From assembly GCA_016218715.1 (NCBI GenBank), contig JACRDG010000103.1, forward strand, positions 1 to 59,215: a DNA stretch of 59,215 nt, read 5' to 3'. The translations under genes and the position numbers were made by a program. Under the pieces are notes generated by a model. It did not search any database, was not told the origin of the DNA, and saw only the letters and a list, made by a program, of their open reading frames with translations. The DNA is from Desulfomonile tiedjei (GTDB lineage Bacteria; Desulfobacterota; Desulfomonilia; Desulfomonilales; Desulfomonilaceae). Every line of letters starts with the position of its first letter. Positions within the stretch are counted from its first letter, which is position 1. This document shows positions 44,400-53,448 of this stretch, one piece after another.

Positions 44400-44494
44400 T
44401 CTTTCCCATCGCGTTCCCTGGTCACCTGCATACCGGTAGTAATGTTCGGATGGCTACATAGCCTCACAAAGGCCAGAGAATTACCTCGTTTCTT

Positions 44495-45646
44495 CTATTG
44501 TGTCAACCCGACGGATCGTCCGGACTCCCGTCGTCTGATCTCACGATCATCGAGACAAGAACTCAGAAACTGCTCGAATTGAGCCCGGAAGCGATTCGCC
44601 CCGAACTGTTCGGCATGTTGTCGGATCACCATGGGATCGAACGAATCCTGGGCCGCCTCGAATGCCTGGACAGCGGCGTCGAGGGATTCGGCGGTCGGTT
44701 CGTGAAAGAGAACTCCCGTCCTGCCCGGCAAGACGGTTTCGCTGGCACCTCCCCTCCCATAGGCAATGACCGGACGGCCAGCGGCCTGGGCTTCCACGGG
44801 AACGATCCCGAAGTCCTCCTCCCCGGGAAACACAACCGCCTTGCAGCGTGAATAAAGTTGCGCAAGCTCCTCATCGCCGACCCGACCGAGGAACTCCACT
44901 TTCTTTGTCGCTGTCCTTTTGAGGGCCTTCTCTTCCGGCCCTTCTCCCACCACCAACAGCCGCTTCCCGTTCTCTCCGAAGACTTGGATGGCCAGATCGG
45001 CCCGCTTGTACCGGACAAGCCGACCGACGAACAGGTAATAATCCTCCTGGCGGGCACCAACCTCGAACCGTTCAAGATCGCACGGAGGATAAATGACCGT
45101 CGCCTCCCTCCCGTAGAATTTCCTGATGCGCTCCCTCACTGTCTGAGAATTGGCAGCGAAATAATCCACCCGCTGCGCTGCGCCGTGGTCCCATATGCGA
45201 AGATAGTGCATGACTACTGAAAACAGTGAGCGAGGGAGAAATCCCCAGACCGCGCGGTACTCGTGAAACATATGCCATGCATATCGCATCGGAGAATGGC
45301 AGTAGCAGATGTGGACGGCCTGCGGCGCGGTGACGATTCCCTTCATCGTGGCAGCATCGCTACTGACCACAAGGTCGTAACCGCGCAGGTCAAGGAGTTC
45401 TACAGCAAGCGGAAAGAGCGCAACGAAGTGGCGGTACCATCGCTGCGACCCAGGGATATGCTGAATAAAGCTCGTGGTAAACGAGCAATTCTGCATCGAC
45501 AAAGGGAGCTTGGCCCTATTTCCGGCAATGCAAAAGACATCGGGATTTCCCAGAATGGCAAAAATGGCCTCGCACACCCGTTCCCCACCTGAGACGGAGA
45601 AGAACCAGTGATGAGCGAGAGCAGTTTTGTACGCCGTCAGGTCCAT
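44495..45646 (-). CDS. Glycosyltransferase, family 4 (mannosyltransferase-like)
   Basis: 383 residues, GT-B. The acceptor half has HHWFFSVSGGERVCEAI and CYCHSPMRYAWHMFHEYR, a stretch common in WbdA/WbaZ-type mannosyltransferases. The donor half has FVGRLVRYKRADLAI and the catalytic-site stretch EEDFGIVPVEAQAAGRPVIA with the E-x7-E pair. A GDP-mannose donor fits the presence of gmd. It sits 95 bp upstream of the polytopic membrane protein and 123 bp downstream of the next GT4 gene in a leftward series. Confidence 0.93.
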   Translation of the reverse strand: MDLTAYKTALAHHWFFSVSGGERVCEAIFAILGNPDVFCIAGNRAKLPLSMQNCSFTTSFIQHIPGSQRWYRHFVALFPLAVELLDLRGYDLVVSSDAATMKGIVTAPQAVHICYCHSPMRYAWHMFHEYRAVWGFLPRSLFSVVMHYLRIWDHGAAQRVDYFAANSQTVRERIRKFYGREATVIYPPCDLERFEVGARQEDYYLFVGRLVRYKRADLAIQVFGENGKRLLVVGEGPEEKALKRTATKKVEFLGRVGDEELAQLYSRCKAVVFPGEEDFGIVPVEAQAAGRPVIAYGRGGASETVLPGRTGVLFHEPTAESLDAAVQAFEAAQDSFDPMVIRQHAEQFGANRFRAQFEQFLSSCLDDREIRRRESGRSVGLTQ

Positions 45647-45769
45647 TTTACCGCAGCTTTGAACGGGAGTGCTGTTCTCCGTCTTGAAATCGTTGACAAA
45701 CCTCCGCGGTCATCACCGGCAACCTCATGATTCCACGGAACCCAGAAATTATGCTGCTGCAGGAGCTAT

Positions 45770-46879
45770 CTATGAACATGGGCGAGCCCCAACGTCTTCC
45801 AGCACCTCAAGGTACTTCTGCGCCGTGACATGCCACGAGAAACGGTCGATGCGTTTCCTCTGTGCAGCAATTTTCGTGGCACGAAGATCCGGATCGTCCA
45901 GAAACAACGCCATCTTCTCGGCCATGGCTTCAGCATCAACAGGATCGAAGCGGAGTTCCGGGTCATCGAGCACCTCGGGGAGAGAGGCCGCATTTGCCAC
46001 GAGCGGAAGGGTTCCGAAGCGAAGGGCCTCCAGCGGAGTCAGTCCGAAACCCTCGTATACAGAAGGGAGCAGGAGGAGGCTGGCGTCGTGATAAAGCGCG
46101 GGCATGTCCTCATCGCGAACAAAGCCCGGGAGCGTGACCCCCTTCTGACGAAGTTCGCCTCGGGAAAGACCGAGCAGTTCCTCGCACCTTCCGGTGTCCG
46201 AGAAGGCTTGCCCCGCGATCACGAGGCCGAGCGGGCTGTGCCTTCGTTGCTTGAGTATGACAAAGGCTTCCACGAGCTTTCTCAGGTTCTTGTGAGGCTT
46301 CAGGTTTCCGACCGACAGGACGTATGGGGCGGCGATCCCGTAACGGCCCAGCGCCTCTGGAGTGACATCCGCCTCACTGGAGAACGTGCGGCCCGGCCCA
46401 AGGTGAATGACCCGGACCGATGCCGGATCCGCGGCGAGGCGCTCCACGATTTCCTGCTTTGTGAAATGAGAATCCGCGATGACTCTCGCCGAGCCCCTCA
46501 CCGCGAGACGGAAGAACATGTGGGCGTAGAGTCGCTTCGCCGGTCCGGAGAAAAGGTCCGGCAAGGCCAGTGGAGCGAGGTCGTGAATGACGACCACCAC
46601 GGGAACCGAAGGCCGGACCGGAACGTTGTAGTGCGGGTGCAGGAGCACGTCAACTCCTCTCAGCGCGCGCCGCGGATACCGCATTTGCTCCGATATTGAG
46701 TAAATAGGCTCTCGAAACGGCCAGATCTCCGCGTCGAGGTTCGCGTAGGCGCGAAGGTGCGTCGAATCTCCCAGGAGAACAAACCGGTGATTCGATCGAA
46801 GCAACAGAGGGAGCAATTCCCGGAGCACTGTACCAATGCCACCATGCTGGATCATCCTACAGTCGACGGCAATCTTCAT
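45770..46879 (-). CDS. Glycosyltransferase, family 4
   Basis: 369 residues, GT-B. MKIAVDCRMIQHGGIGTVLRE is the N-terminal acceptor loop. The donor half shows VLSVGNLKPHKNLRKLVEAF and PSVYEGFGLTPLEALRFGTL with both glutamates of the E-x7-E motif. Related enzymes transfer mannose or rhamnose from GDP or dTDP sugars. It lies 49 bp downstream of the sugar transferase gene in the same leftward unit, so it may act on the second or third sugar of the repeat. Confidence 0.94.
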   Translation of the reverse strand: MKIAVDCRMIQHGGIGTVLRELLPLLLRSNHRFVLLGDSTHLRAYANLDAEIWPFREPIYSISEQMRYPRRALRGVDVLLHPHYNVPVRPSVPVVVVIHDLAPLALPDLFSGPAKRLYAHMFFRLAVRGSARVIADSHFTKQEIVERLAADPASVRVIHLGPGRTFSSEADVTPEALGRYGIAAPYVLSVGNLKPHKNLRKLVEAFVILKQRRHSPLGLVIAGQAFSDTGRCEELLGLSRGELRQKGVTLPGFVRDEDMPALYHDASLLLLPSVYEGFGLTPLEALRFGTLPLVANAASLPEVLDDPELRFDPVDAEAMAEKMALFLDDPDLRATKIAAQRKRIDRFSWHVTAQKYLEVLEDVGARPCS

Positions 46880-46928
46880 AGCTTGCGGTCAAGCGTCAGG
46901 GAAAACCGGTAAGGGTCTGGAAAGAGGC

Positions 46929-48461
46929 TCATGTGATCCCGTCACCCCGGATGACCACGAGGACGGTCTTCCAGATGATATGAAGGTCCAGGAGAACGCT
47001 TTGATGCTTGAGGTAGTAGAGGTCATAGTGAATCCGTCGCGCCAAGCTCGGGTCTCCTCGGCTCATTACCTGCTGGTAACCGGTGATGCCTGGTCGTGCC
47101 TTGAGCCTACGTCGCTGCCAGTCGTCGTACCGCTCGACCAGCTCTACCTGCTCCGGTCTGGGCCCAACGAGACTCATGTCTCCCATGAGAATATTAAACA
47201 GTTGCGGCACCTCGTCCAAACCGGTTCGCCGAAGGAACCGACCGATCCGCGTGACACGCGGATCGTTTCTGATCTTGAACACCGGCTCGGCCAGCGAACC
47301 AAAATCGACCAGGTCCTTCAACTGCGAGGCTGCATCCTGAACCATGGTCCGAAACTTGAGCATTCGGAAAACCCGTCCATTGCGACCGACGCGCTCCTGC
47401 ACGTACAAGACTGGTCCCTTGCTCTCCAGCTTAATTGCCGCCGCGATCCCCAACCAGACTGGCAACCCGACCGCCAATCCCACGATTGCTATTGACACGT
47501 CGATCAAGCGCTTCGCAACGCCGTACAATGGGTGCACAGACGCATCGCGCAGTTCGATGACTGGAAATCCGCAGCAACACCCGACTTCGTTCCTACGCAC
47601 GGCTACATTCAGTGCATCGGGAATCATATAAAAAGGCATCCGCTGTGTTTCGCAGCAGTTGACCGTTCGGACGAGCGCTTCCTTCAATTCAGGATTGGCC
47701 TCATAGTCATAACCGTTGGAAGCAAAGATCAACCCTGTAATCTGTTGGTCCTTGATTATTCGCTCAAGTTGATTCGTGTCTCCCAGGATTGGGAGTCCAC
47801 CGAACCGATCGTTGTGCGAGGGCACCGCTGGAGCGAGGTTGATGAACCCCGTAATTTTCGCCAATGGGTTCACCCCTCCGAGGCGTTGAAGAATCTCAAG
47901 CGAAGGCTGGCTCGTCCCCAAAAGTGCAAAGCGTTCGAACAAGACGTTTCTCGATTGCAGCCACCTTTGCAGGTCCCCAACGAGGATCCGGAGCCAGAGG
48001 AGCATGACCAGAGCCAATCCAAAGCCCATAACGAGAAAGATCCGGGAAATCAGTAGCTTCCGAAATAGAAAGGAGGACACCATCACCACGGCAAGCGCTC
48101 GAACACCAGCCCAGAGGACTACCCGCAGCTCATCGCTAAAAAGCCTCATCGAACGAAGGGAATTTCGGTACATGCCTTCCTGCCACATCAGGAAGGTCCA
48201 CGCCAGCGTCATTATCAGGGATATGATTGCGTATGCCTCGGGATCTGGGATTGCCTCCTTAAAAGGAAGCAATTCAGCGACCAGCGGTGAGTGAAATCGC
48301 AAGAGATAGGCCACAAAGCAGGCCCCGCTTATCAGTAGCGTATCGGCAACGCCGACGAACGGTGCTCGATAACGCCGCAGCAATCCGCCTGCGACACCTG
48401 CCGGAATCGTTGACGCCATTGCTACAGACGGTTCGCGTGAGGCCGCCTCCTGCAGTGCCAA
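46929..48461 (-). CDS. Polyprenyl-phosphate sugar-1-phosphate transferase (WbaP/WcaJ type), initiating enzyme
   Basis: Starts glycan assembly by moving a sugar-phosphate from a nucleotide sugar to undecaprenyl phosphate at the inner membrane. About 510 residues: several N-terminal membrane segments, a CoA-binding-like middle domain (FALLGTSQPSLEIL, GGLPILGDTNQLERII) and the conserved C-terminal catalytic domain (KRLIDVSIAIVG, KFRTM, RRTGLDEVPQLFNILMGDMS and LVGPRP). The frame opens at 48488, but the TTG at 48461 has an AAGGAGGG site six bases before it and is preferred. A strong promoter lies at 48547-48519. It heads the leftward transcript with two GT4 genes and the polytopic protein. Confidence 0.95.
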   Translation of the reverse strand: MALQEAASREPSVAMASTIPAGVAGGLLRRYRAPFVGVADTLLISGACFVAYLLRFHSPLVAELLPFKEAIPDPEAYAIISLIMTLAWTFLMWQEGMYRNSLRSMRLFSDELRVVLWAGVRALAVVMVSSFLFRKLLISRIFLVMGFGLALVMLLWLRILVGDLQRWLQSRNVLFERFALLGTSQPSLEILQRLGGVNPLAKITGFINLAPAVPSHNDRFGGLPILGDTNQLERIIKDQQITGLIFASNGYDYEANPELKEALVRTVNCCETQRMPFYMIPDALNVAVRRNEVGCCCGFPVIELRDASVHPLYGVAKRLIDVSIAIVGLAVGLPVWLGIAAAIKLESKGPVLYVQERVGRNGRVFRMLKFRTMVQDAASQLKDLVDFGSLAEPVFKIRNDPRVTRIGRFLRRTGLDEVPQLFNILMGDMSLVGPRPEQVELVERYDDWQRRRLKARPGITGYQQVMSRGDPSLARRIHYDLYYLKHQSVLLDLHIIWKTVLVVIRGDGIT

Positions 48462-48518
48462 CTTGAGCCCTCCTTGCCGCAACCCCAAAACAAATTACGC
48501 ATAACCGGTGCGGTTCGA

Positions 48519-48547
48519 GTATTACCAACGTTTGGTGGTGCTGTCAA
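48519..48547 (-). promoter_or_regulatory. Strong promoter for the sugar transferase operon
   Basis: Minus strand TTGACA (48547-48542), 17-bp spacer, TAATAC (48524-48519): a near-consensus sigma70 promoter 58 bp upstream of the TTG start at 48461. Confidence 0.7.
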
Positions 48548-48600
48548 GGCCAACCTGGGCCACAGCGATTCGAATGCGCCTTCACCCGGGTATTCAAGGC

Positions 48601-48629
48601 TTGCCAGACCTGGTGAAATTTGCTACCGT
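48601..48629 (+). promoter_or_regulatory. Probable promoter for the ABC exporter genes
   Basis: TTGCCA (48601-48606), 17-bp spacer, TACCGT (48624-48629), diverging from the sugar transferase promoter and 42 bp before the permease start. The -10 is moderate. Confidence 0.4.
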
Positions 48630-48670
48630 CCTCATCTGCGAAGAACGATCGTGTGGTCTCTGTTTGGACA

Positions 48671-49456
48671 ATGAATCAACTCGCTGGTATGATGAACCGC
48701 CTATCTTATTATTGGGACCTGACGGTCGTCCTCACCAAGAAGGAGATCAAGATCCGCTACAAGAGTAGCGTTCTCGGCTACTTGTGGTCGGTCGTGAACC
48801 CCTTGTCCTTCGCCCTTGTCTGCTACTTGGCCTTTCAGATAGTGTTCAGAATCGGAATCGCGAACTATCCTCTCTTTCTCATCTGCGGCCTCTTTCCATG
48901 GCAATGGTTCTCTAATTCTGTGAACACGTCGACCGAGATCTTTCTCAGGAACTCCTCTCTCATCAAGAAAACGATCTTTCCCAAAAGTGTCATTGTGCTG
49001 GCTCTCGTCCTACAGGACATGATTCATTATGTCCTGTCACTCCCCGTCATCGCGGTTGTTGCGTTGCACTACCAGGTCTTTCCAACGCTCACATGGCTGT
49101 ATGGAATTCCTTTGCTGCTACTGATTCAACTTGCCATGACCTATGGTGCCGCACTCTTTCTTGCGTCGATCAACCTGTTCTTCCGGGACATGGCCCGTCT
49201 GGTGAGCACCCTGACGATCCTGGTGTTCTATTGCACGCCGATTTTGTACTCGGAAAGCATGATTCCACCGCAATACCAGTGGCTGCTCTATGTCAACCCG
49301 CTGGCGCCCCTGATGGCCAACTGGCGGTCCGTGTTGCTCGATGGGTGTTTGCTCCCTGACTATTTGCTGCTGAGCGCCGTCTATGCGCTTCTCATCCTCT
49401 ACACGGGACATCAGGTTTACGAGCGGTTCCGCTGGAGATTCGCCGAGGTGTTGTGA
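48671..49456 (+). CDS. Polysaccharide ABC exporter permease (Wzm/KpsM type)
   Basis: ABC-2 type membrane subunit that moves the finished lipid-linked glycan across the inner membrane. About 261 residues with six hydrophobic segments. RYKSSVLGYLWSVVNPL and the GLFPWQWFSNSV region are typical of Wzm/TagG/KpsM permeases, as is LFLASINLFFRDMARL. The frame is open from a TTG at 48620, but the ATG at 48671 begins just before the conserved LTKKEIKIRYK and is preferred. Its stop overlaps the next start (TGATG), so it is coupled to the ATPase gene. Confidence 0.94.
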   Translation: MNQLAGMMNRLSYYWDLTVVLTKKEIKIRYKSSVLGYLWSVVNPLSFALVCYLAFQIVFRIGIANYPLFLICGLFPWQWFSNSVNTSTEIFLRNSSLIKKTIFPKSVIVLALVLQDMIHYVLSLPVIAVVALHYQVFPTLTWLYGIPLLLLIQLAMTYGAALFLASINLFFRDMARLVSTLTILVFYCTPILYSESMIPPQYQWLLYVNPLAPLMANWRSVLLDGCLLPDYLLLSAVYALLILYTGHQVYERFRWRFAEVL

Positions 49457-50211
49457 TGGAACCTGTCATTGTGTTCGATCGGGTGAGCAAGGAATATCCC
49501 CTCTACCATCGGGTAACTGCCGGGTTAAAGCATTTCCTCCTCGATCTTCCTGGGGCAATCCGCTCGCTGCGGTCCACTCGGCTAGAAGTTCTCCGAGATG
49601 TCTCGTTCACCGTGCAGCGAGGGGAATCGGTGGGAATCATAGGACGAAACGGGGCCGGAAAGAGCACGTTATTATTGATGATTGCCGGTGTGATCAAGCC
49701 ATGTGGCGGCACGGTAACCGTTCGCGAACGAGTTTCACCCCTCCTGGAGCTTGGGTCCGGCTTTCATCCGGACCTGTCCGGACGGGAGAATATTGAGCTC
49801 AACGGAGTTTTGCTCGGCTTGTCTCGGCGACAGGTGTTGACGAAGCAAGATTCGATAATCGAGTTTTCCGAGATCGGCGATTACATCGACCAGCCAATCC
49901 GGACCTATTCATCGGGCATGGTGGCTCGACTGGCGTTTTCCGTCCTGGTGCATTTAGATCCTATGATCCTCCTGATCGATGAGGTACTTGCTGTCGGGGA
50001 TTTCGCCTTCGAAAAGAAGTGTCTCGACATGATGCTCTCGTTCAAAGGCAGCGGTGTCACCACCGTTCTGGTTTCCCATGCGCTGCCGCAGGTCGAGCAG
50101 ATGTGTGACCGGGTCATCTGGATCGAGGATCGGAGCATTCGGTGCTGCGGAGCACCATCCGAAGTTATTGCCGCTTACATCGAGCACTCGAAGCCCACCG
50201 ATAAGCCCTGA
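49456..50211 (+). CDS. Polysaccharide ABC exporter ATPase (Wzt/KpsT type)
   Basis: ATPase partner of the permease. About 251 residues: Walker A GRNGAGKST, signature YSSGMVARL (a short form of LSGGQ usual in this family), Walker B ILLIDEVLAVGD and the H-loop in VLVSHALPQ. It lacks the C-terminal carbohydrate-binding domain (another ~150-200 residues) of Wzt proteins that recognise a capped O-antigen end, so export here is probably not end-cap dependent. The ATG at 49456 overlaps the permease stop. It closes the glycan locus on the right. Confidence 0.95.
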   Translation: MEPVIVFDRVSKEYPLYHRVTAGLKHFLLDLPGAIRSLRSTRLEVLRDVSFTVQRGESVGIIGRNGAGKSTLLLMIAGVIKPCGGTVTVRERVSPLLELGSGFHPDLSGRENIELNGVLLGLSRRQVLTKQDSIIEFSEIGDYIDQPIRTYSSGMVARLAFSVLVHLDPMILLIDEVLAVGDFAFEKKCLDMMLSFKGSGVTTVLVSHALPQVEQMCDRVIWIEDRSIRCCGAPSEVIAAYIEHSKPTDKP

Positions 50212-50640
50212 ACGGTAAATGCCTTCTCGGTCGAGCCACTTATTCCTCAGCCTCCGCCACGACCACGAGAGGGTTGCCCCGAGCAGATGATCGCCTCGGG
50301 GGTCGCTGCAGGAAGCGATATATCGTTGGTCGCACGTTCAGATGGTTTGGACACTATGGACCTCTGGCAATCACCTAAGAGCATCAGCTGTGCAGGTACC
50401 AGGCCTTCCTCCAGACGGTTTGTATCATAATCGTTTTTGAACGTTTATGAGGTTTTCCAGCCGGCTCCATGGAAAGCGTTCATTCCGGCCCGCTGTTGGG
50501 GTTGGCATTCCGCTGCTTTTCTTGTAACCTGTGCCGAACGCGTCACGACTGCCTGCCTCGGTCGGGCTGAACTCTGTGTGTGAGAGTCCGGGACCGGCCC
50601 ACTGCGGGGCAAGTCGAGCAAAGATGCCTGGGGATTGGCA
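50212..50640. other. Intergenic region between glycan locus and MoxR gene
   Basis: About 430 bp without a convincing gene. Near 50408-50432 TTCCTC, a 17-18-bp spacer and TATCAT/CATAAT could be a rightward promoter for the MoxR gene, with a leader of about 200 nt. Short palindromes are present (CGTTTTTGAACG near 50431). No repeat-family copy was found here. Confidence 0.4.
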
Positions 50641-51591
50641 ATGAACCATGAAGTGAAGTCGACCGCGAGACCTACTGAGCCTGCTCGTATCAAAGCGGCC
50701 TTCGCGGATCATAAGTACCTGCTGCCGGATCACGCAGCGACCGTGCTCTTTCTTGCCGGTGAACTGAACAAACCTGTCCTGGTGGAAGGTCCGGCAGGCG
50801 TGGGCAAGACAGACCTGGCTCGGGTGCTGGCTGCGGTTCTCGGACGGAGAATCGTCCGACTTCAGTGCTATGAGGGTCTGGACGAAGCCAAGGCCCTTTA
50901 TGAGTGGCAATACGGGAAGCAACTCCTCTACAGCCAGATTCTCAGGGATAAAGTTTCAGAGCTGACTGCCAGTGATCTCAGCCTTTCGGAAGCCGTCGAA
51001 AGGGTCTTCTCGTTCGAGGATGCGTTCTTCTCGGAACGTTTTCTTCAGCCGAGACCGCTTTTGGAGGCAATTACCTCTCCCGACCCGGTGGTTCTGCTCG
51101 TGGACGAGGTGGACAAGTCGGACCCGGAATTCGAGGCGTTTCTCTTGGAAGTGCTTTCCGATTTCTCGGTGAGTATCCCGGAGATCGGGACTATCTCGGC
51201 CCGGAGCATTCCGCGGGTGATCCTCACGAGCAACAACAGCAGGGAGATGAGCGACGCGCTGAAGCGAAGATGTCTCCACCTGTTCATTGATTTCCCCACC
51301 CGCGAGGCCGAGCTGGAAATCGTCCGGCTCAAAGTCCCTGGGCTCGATGCACGTATCGCCGGGCAAGTGGTCGAGGTGGTAAGACGCCTCAGAGAGATGT
51401 CGCTCAAGAAGACCCCCAGCATCAGCGAGACCTTGGACTGGGCCGCCGCGTTGGTGGCCCTCTGCGTGGACAGCCTGTCCGACGACGTGCTCAACGAGAC
51501 ACTCAACGTCCTCCTGAAATACGAACGGGACATCCAGCGCGCCAAGGAGCGGTTCGCTCAGATAGGCGAAGCCCTTCTCCAAGCGAGGTAA
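50641..51591 (+). CDS. MoxR-family AAA+ ATPase
   Basis: About 316 residues. Walker A GPAGVGKT, Walker B VVLLVDEVDKSD, sensor 1 LTSNNSRE, and the C-terminal lid with sensor-2-like SISETLDWAAAL. MoxR ATPases work with VWA-domain proteins as chaperones that insert cofactors or activate metalloenzymes. Here the VWA partner follows after 52 bp. In CO dehydrogenase systems the pair is CoxD/CoxE, but no CO dehydrogenase gene is near, so the client is unknown. The ATG at 50641 (GGGGA upstream) is preferred over the TTG two codons earlier. Confidence 0.93.
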   Translation: MNHEVKSTARPTEPARIKAAFADHKYLLPDHAATVLFLAGELNKPVLVEGPAGVGKTDLARVLAAVLGRRIVRLQCYEGLDEAKALYEWQYGKQLLYSQILRDKVSELTASDLSLSEAVERVFSFEDAFFSERFLQPRPLLEAITSPDPVVLLVDEVDKSDPEFEAFLLEVLSDFSVSIPEIGTISARSIPRVILTSNNSREMSDALKRRCLHLFIDFPTREAELEIVRLKVPGLDARIAGQVVEVVRRLREMSLKKTPSISETLDWAAALVALCVDSLSDDVLNETLNVLLKYERDIQRAKERFAQIGEALLQAR

Positions 51592-51643
51592 GGCCCGCGC
51601 ATGCGTCGTTGTGGCTTCAGACCCGTAAGAACTGGTGCCGGCC

Positions 51644-53083
51644 ATGAAAAACGCGCTCATTGATTTTGTCGGCAAGCTGAGGCAGGCCGGGATTTCGGTT
51701 TCTCAGGCTGAAACAATGGACGCGGCCTCATGCCTCCAGCGCTTGAACCTTGACGACCGGAGCCAGTTCAAGGACGCTCTGCGTTCAAGCCTTGTGAAAC
51801 GCAGTCGCGACATTCCCGTCTTCGAGGTGTTGTTCGACCTGTATTTTTCCGGCGGCCCCCTTGTGGGGACACCGGCTGATGGAACGGTCGGAGAGCACAT
51901 TGGCCAGGTGCACCGGATGCTCGCTGAGATAGAAGAACGACATAACGGGGAGCTCTCACCGGTCACCCGGATGGTGATGACGGGGAGCTTCGGTGAACTG
52001 ATGCGGCACCTGTTGGCAGCAAGCGGAGGCCTGGCCCTGAGACGAATGGACCTGGCACCGGTGCGCGGGCGGTTTTTCGTCAATGAGCTGCGGAGAATGA
52101 TAGATCCCGAGCGAGTCCGAACAGAGGCAGAGGCGGTGCTGTCCGAAATGGCGTACCGCGGAATGGACCGGGATGCGGTCCTGGAGTTCAGAGAATACGT
52201 CGCCCGGAATTTGGAACGCCTTGAAGAAGAGTTGGAAGAGCTGGTCCTCGAAGAAGTGGAAAAGAGCCGCTTCATGGCCCTGCGCCGTATCGAAGACGAG
52301 GAGATAGCAGAGCGGAATCTCTACCAGTTGACGGAACGAGACTTATCAGCCATGCGCCCTGCAGTGGAACGGTTGGCCCGTCGGTTGAAGGATCGGCTCA
52401 GTTTGCGGCTCAGGAGGGCAGACAGGGGACACATCGACATCAAGCGCACCTTGCGCGGCAATGTGGGATACGGCGGACCGTTGCCGGACCTACGTTTCAG
52501 GAACAAGCGGGCCGCGCGGCCTCAGGTTGCGGCCCTGTGCGATGTTTCTCGATCCGTCCGGGATTTCTCGCGGTTCATGCTGTTGTTCCTTTACACGTTG
52601 AAGGAAGTGATTTCCCGCATCCGGAGCTTCATCTTCGTAGGGGACCTGACGGAGGTGACATCAATATTCCGAGAGCACGATCTCAATGAGGCGGTATCAA
52701 AGGCCGCTGCCGGTCAGGGCTTGAGATACCCTTTCGGCACAGACTACGGCTCGTCGCTCGGTCAATTTGTAGAGGAGCACCTGGGGGAGGTCAATTCCAA
52801 AACAACGGTCATCATACTGGGAGATGCCCGCAACAACAACCTGCCTCCCCGAATTGAAGCGCTGGAGGCCGTGGCCGAACGTGCCCGCAAAGTGATCTGG
52901 ATCAATCCCGAACCGGTCGCCTTCTGGGGAACCGGGGACAGCGTCATGCCGCTCTATGAGCCTTACTGCACAACACTTGCCCAATGCAGCAACCTGGCCC
53001 AACTGTCGGACGCCATTGAAGAGAACCTGATCCCCTTACAATTTCACGATAAGAAACGTAGTACTCGTGGAGGGCGCTTCTGA
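51644..53083 (+). CDS. VWA-domain protein (CoxE-like), 3' end formed by a MITE
   Basis: About 479 residues. A charged helical N-terminal half (residues 90-260; long EELEELVLEEVEKSRF stretch) is followed by a CoxE-type VWA domain starting near ALCDVSRSVRDFSRF, whose D-x-S-x-S (DVSRS) is the metal-ion-dependent adhesion site; GDARNNN is a further conserved turn. It partners the MoxR ATPase. The last 14 codons (from Gln after IPL, ending STRGGRF) and the stop fall inside MITE copy R3, so the original C-terminus was replaced. The start is given as the ATG at 51644; an in-frame GTG three codons earlier is possible. Confidence 0.9.
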   Translation: MKNALIDFVGKLRQAGISVSQAETMDAASCLQRLNLDDRSQFKDALRSSLVKRSRDIPVFEVLFDLYFSGGPLVGTPADGTVGEHIGQVHRMLAEIEERHNGELSPVTRMVMTGSFGELMRHLLAASGGLALRRMDLAPVRGRFFVNELRRMIDPERVRTEAEAVLSEMAYRGMDRDAVLEFREYVARNLERLEEELEELVLEEVEKSRFMALRRIEDEEIAERNLYQLTERDLSAMRPAVERLARRLKDRLSLRLRRADRGHIDIKRTLRGNVGYGGPLPDLRFRNKRAARPQVAALCDVSRSVRDFSRFMLLFLYTLKEVISRIRSFIFVGDLTEVTSIFREHDLNEAVSKAAAGQGLRYPFGTDYGSSLGQFVEEHLGEVNSKTTVIILGDARNNNLPPRIEALEAVAERARKVIWINPEPVAFWGTGDSVMPLYEPYCTTLAQCSNLAQLSDAIEENLIPLQFHDKKRSTRGGRF

Positions 53084-53346
53084 GAGGTCTCCGGAGCTCA
53101 GTCAGGCAATAGTGGAGCGCTGCCGCTCCACTATCCTAGCGGCCGAAAGCCTGAAGCAAGCGTCATGATTCATAATCCTGCAAGGCCGGTCTCAGCGAGG
53201 CGATTATCGAAGGCTCATCGGCATTCAGCTTGCCTGGTGCCACGATTTTCAAAGAGCGGCACTATCTCCGTCCCTAGCGGAGGAGAGCTCTCAGGAAAAG
53301 CGCTTGGCAGGCTTTTCGAATGTTACCTCTTCAAAAGCGAAATGGC
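53037..53346. mobile_element. MITE-like element, copy R3 (enlarged, overlaps 3' end of VWA gene)
   Basis: The left end (TACAATTTCACGATAAG, 53037-53053) matches the TACCAATTCGCGATTCA end of R2. GGGCGCTTCTGAGAGGTCTCC matches its inner left arm. The right part (CTAGCGGAGGAGAGCTCTCAGG, 53274-53295, then TTCAAAAGCGAAATGG to 53345) matches the right half. About 150 bp are inserted in the middle, including an 11-bp hairpin ATAGTGGAGCG/CGCTCCACTAT (53109-53134). The stem keeps pairing by paired changes (GGGAG to GAGAG on one side, CTCCC to CTCTC on the other). It provides the stop codon of the VWA gene. Confidence 0.65.
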
Positions 53347-53448
53347 CTGAGTCAAGCCCGCGGCCCGGGACGATTCAAGGACGCTGTTTGCCGGGATCCA
53401 GCGATTTACCGGGTTGTCTTCGGGTAAAGGGTGCAGTGGAACAAACGG

